Source of the DNA: Paenibacillus tundrae
GTDB taxonomy: Bacteria; Bacillota; Bacilli; Paenibacillales; Paenibacillaceae
Length of the DNA: 64,000 bases
Direction: 5' to 3'
Assembly: GCF_030812775.1 (NCBI RefSeq)
Contig: NZ_JAUSTI010000006.1
Location: 248,001 to 312,000 of the forward strand
Position 1 is the first letter of the stretch, and each line of letters begins with the position of its first letter. This document shows, piece by piece, positions 63,603-64,000 of the stretch. A program made the position numbers and the translations under genes. A model generated the notes under the pieces. It was not told the origin of the DNA. It saw only the letters and a list, made by a program, of their open reading frames with translations, and made no database searches.

Positions 63603-64000
63603 TTATACAACAGTTGGTTTAGCAGGGGTGTTTCCTACAATATTGTCCTCGGTAGGAGCAAGTTGTGGCTTCGTTTTGCCATATCGAATGAAGATCCACA
63701 CTCCAAATAGGATGAACACGCCGGCAGACATCTGCAGTGTACTCAGCGATTCGCCAAGCAGCATCCAGGCCAGCAAGGACGAGAAAACAGGCTCCCCAAG
63801 TACCCCCATGGATACCGTCGTTGCATTCATATATTGAAGTAGCCAGTTGAAGAGATAATGTCCGAAGATGGTTGGCACAATGGCAAGCAACAGGAAGATT
63901 CCCCACTCGGTTGCCGCATAACCACCAAAGGCATGACCCTGGATTAGATTGTATACAGCTAGTGTGCAGGCAGCTACGAAGAATACCCAGAAATTATAGG
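63603..64000 (-). CDS. EamA/DMT transporter, C-terminal part (cut by window end)
   Basis: The frame is open from the window edge to the TGA/TAA at 63603; the 5' end lies outside. Readable part has about four hydrophobic segments, including WVFFVAACTLAVYNLIQG, IFLLLAIVPTIFGHYLFNWLLQYM and TVSMGVLGEPVFSSLLAWMLLGE (EamA second repeat), then FILFGVWIFIRYGK. EamA proteins export amino acids, sugars or drugs across the membrane; substrate is not clear from this part. An internal Met gives a false start near 63890. Confidence 0.8.
   Translation of the reverse strand, partial: YNFWVFFVAACTLAVYNLIQGHAFGGYAATEWGIFLLLAIVPTIFGHYLFNWLLQYMNATTVSMGVLGEPVFSSLLAWMLLGESLSTLQMSAGVFILFGVWIFIRYGKTKPQLAPTEDNIVGNTPAKPTVV

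Overview
The window reads as chromosomal DNA from a Paenibacillus-type member of the Bacillota. This is inferred from moderate G+C, strong AGGAGG-like ribosome binding sites with some TTG/GTG starts, an S-layer-homology esterase, a GH5 cellulase, several secreted proteins with copper-amine-oxidase-like 'stalk' domains, 7TMR-DISM kinase signalling and LicT/RAT antitermination. I saw no rRNA, tRNA, CRISPR array, transposase or phage gene.

Layout. 0.1-4.6 kb: serine hydrolase, S51 peptidase, propeller protein, ankyrin/DUF4274 protein and a VOC protein. 4.7-11.2 kb: secreted alkaline phosphatase, then a regulator, an AbgT transporter and an M20 amidohydrolase. 11.3-18.5 kb: two RAT/terminator-controlled genes for secreted proteins (SLH-carboxylesterase and Sde182-type lipoprotein), separated by an AT-rich HNH nuclease, a DUF1697 protein and a SUKH protein. 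18.6-26.4 kb: MFS/TetR operon, an rsbQ/PAS-GGDEF operon, three small SUKH/DUF2625-type proteins, a DHA2 exporter and a membrane-anchored unknown. 26.5-30.8 kb: calcium-type P-ATPase, divergent from a hybrid cluster protein gene that has a Crp/Fnr-type box. 31-37.1 kb: a beta-glucoside locus with a PTS IIBC protein lacking its phosphocysteine, licT flanked by two RAT/terminators, bglP and bglH. 37.3-41.7 kb: V4R protein, CueP-like protein, and a Fur-controlled siderophore-binding lipoprotein with a double permease. 41.8-50 kb: aminotransferase, two divergent chemoreceptors, an LRR protein and GH5 cellulase. 50.1-56.1 kb: SDR-like protein, unknown protein, response regulator/7TMR-DISM kinase, and divergent from them an operon of two paralogous GNAT-like proteins plus a 37-residue peptide. 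56.1-64 kb: stalk-domain secreted protein, TetR repressor with CPBP protease, broken sulfurtransferase copy, formamidase-like secreted protein, intact sulfurtransferase and a truncated EamA transporter.

Three groups deserve most attention. (1) RsbQ, with the Ser96/Asp219/His247 triad at the B. subtilis positions, is followed by a protein with an RsbP-like PAS domain whose output domain is GGDEF instead of a PP2C phosphatase. This suggests an energy-stress to c-di-GMP switch. (2) A two-component system faces an operon of two duplicated GNAT-like proteins and a 37-aa peptide. The operon promoter has 11-bp-phased direct repeats in place of a -35 box. (3) LicT-type RAT/terminators lie upstream of licT and bglP and also upstream of two extracellular-protein genes 16-22 kb away, so one PTS-controlled antiterminator may coordinate beta-glucan capture, esterase action and uptake.
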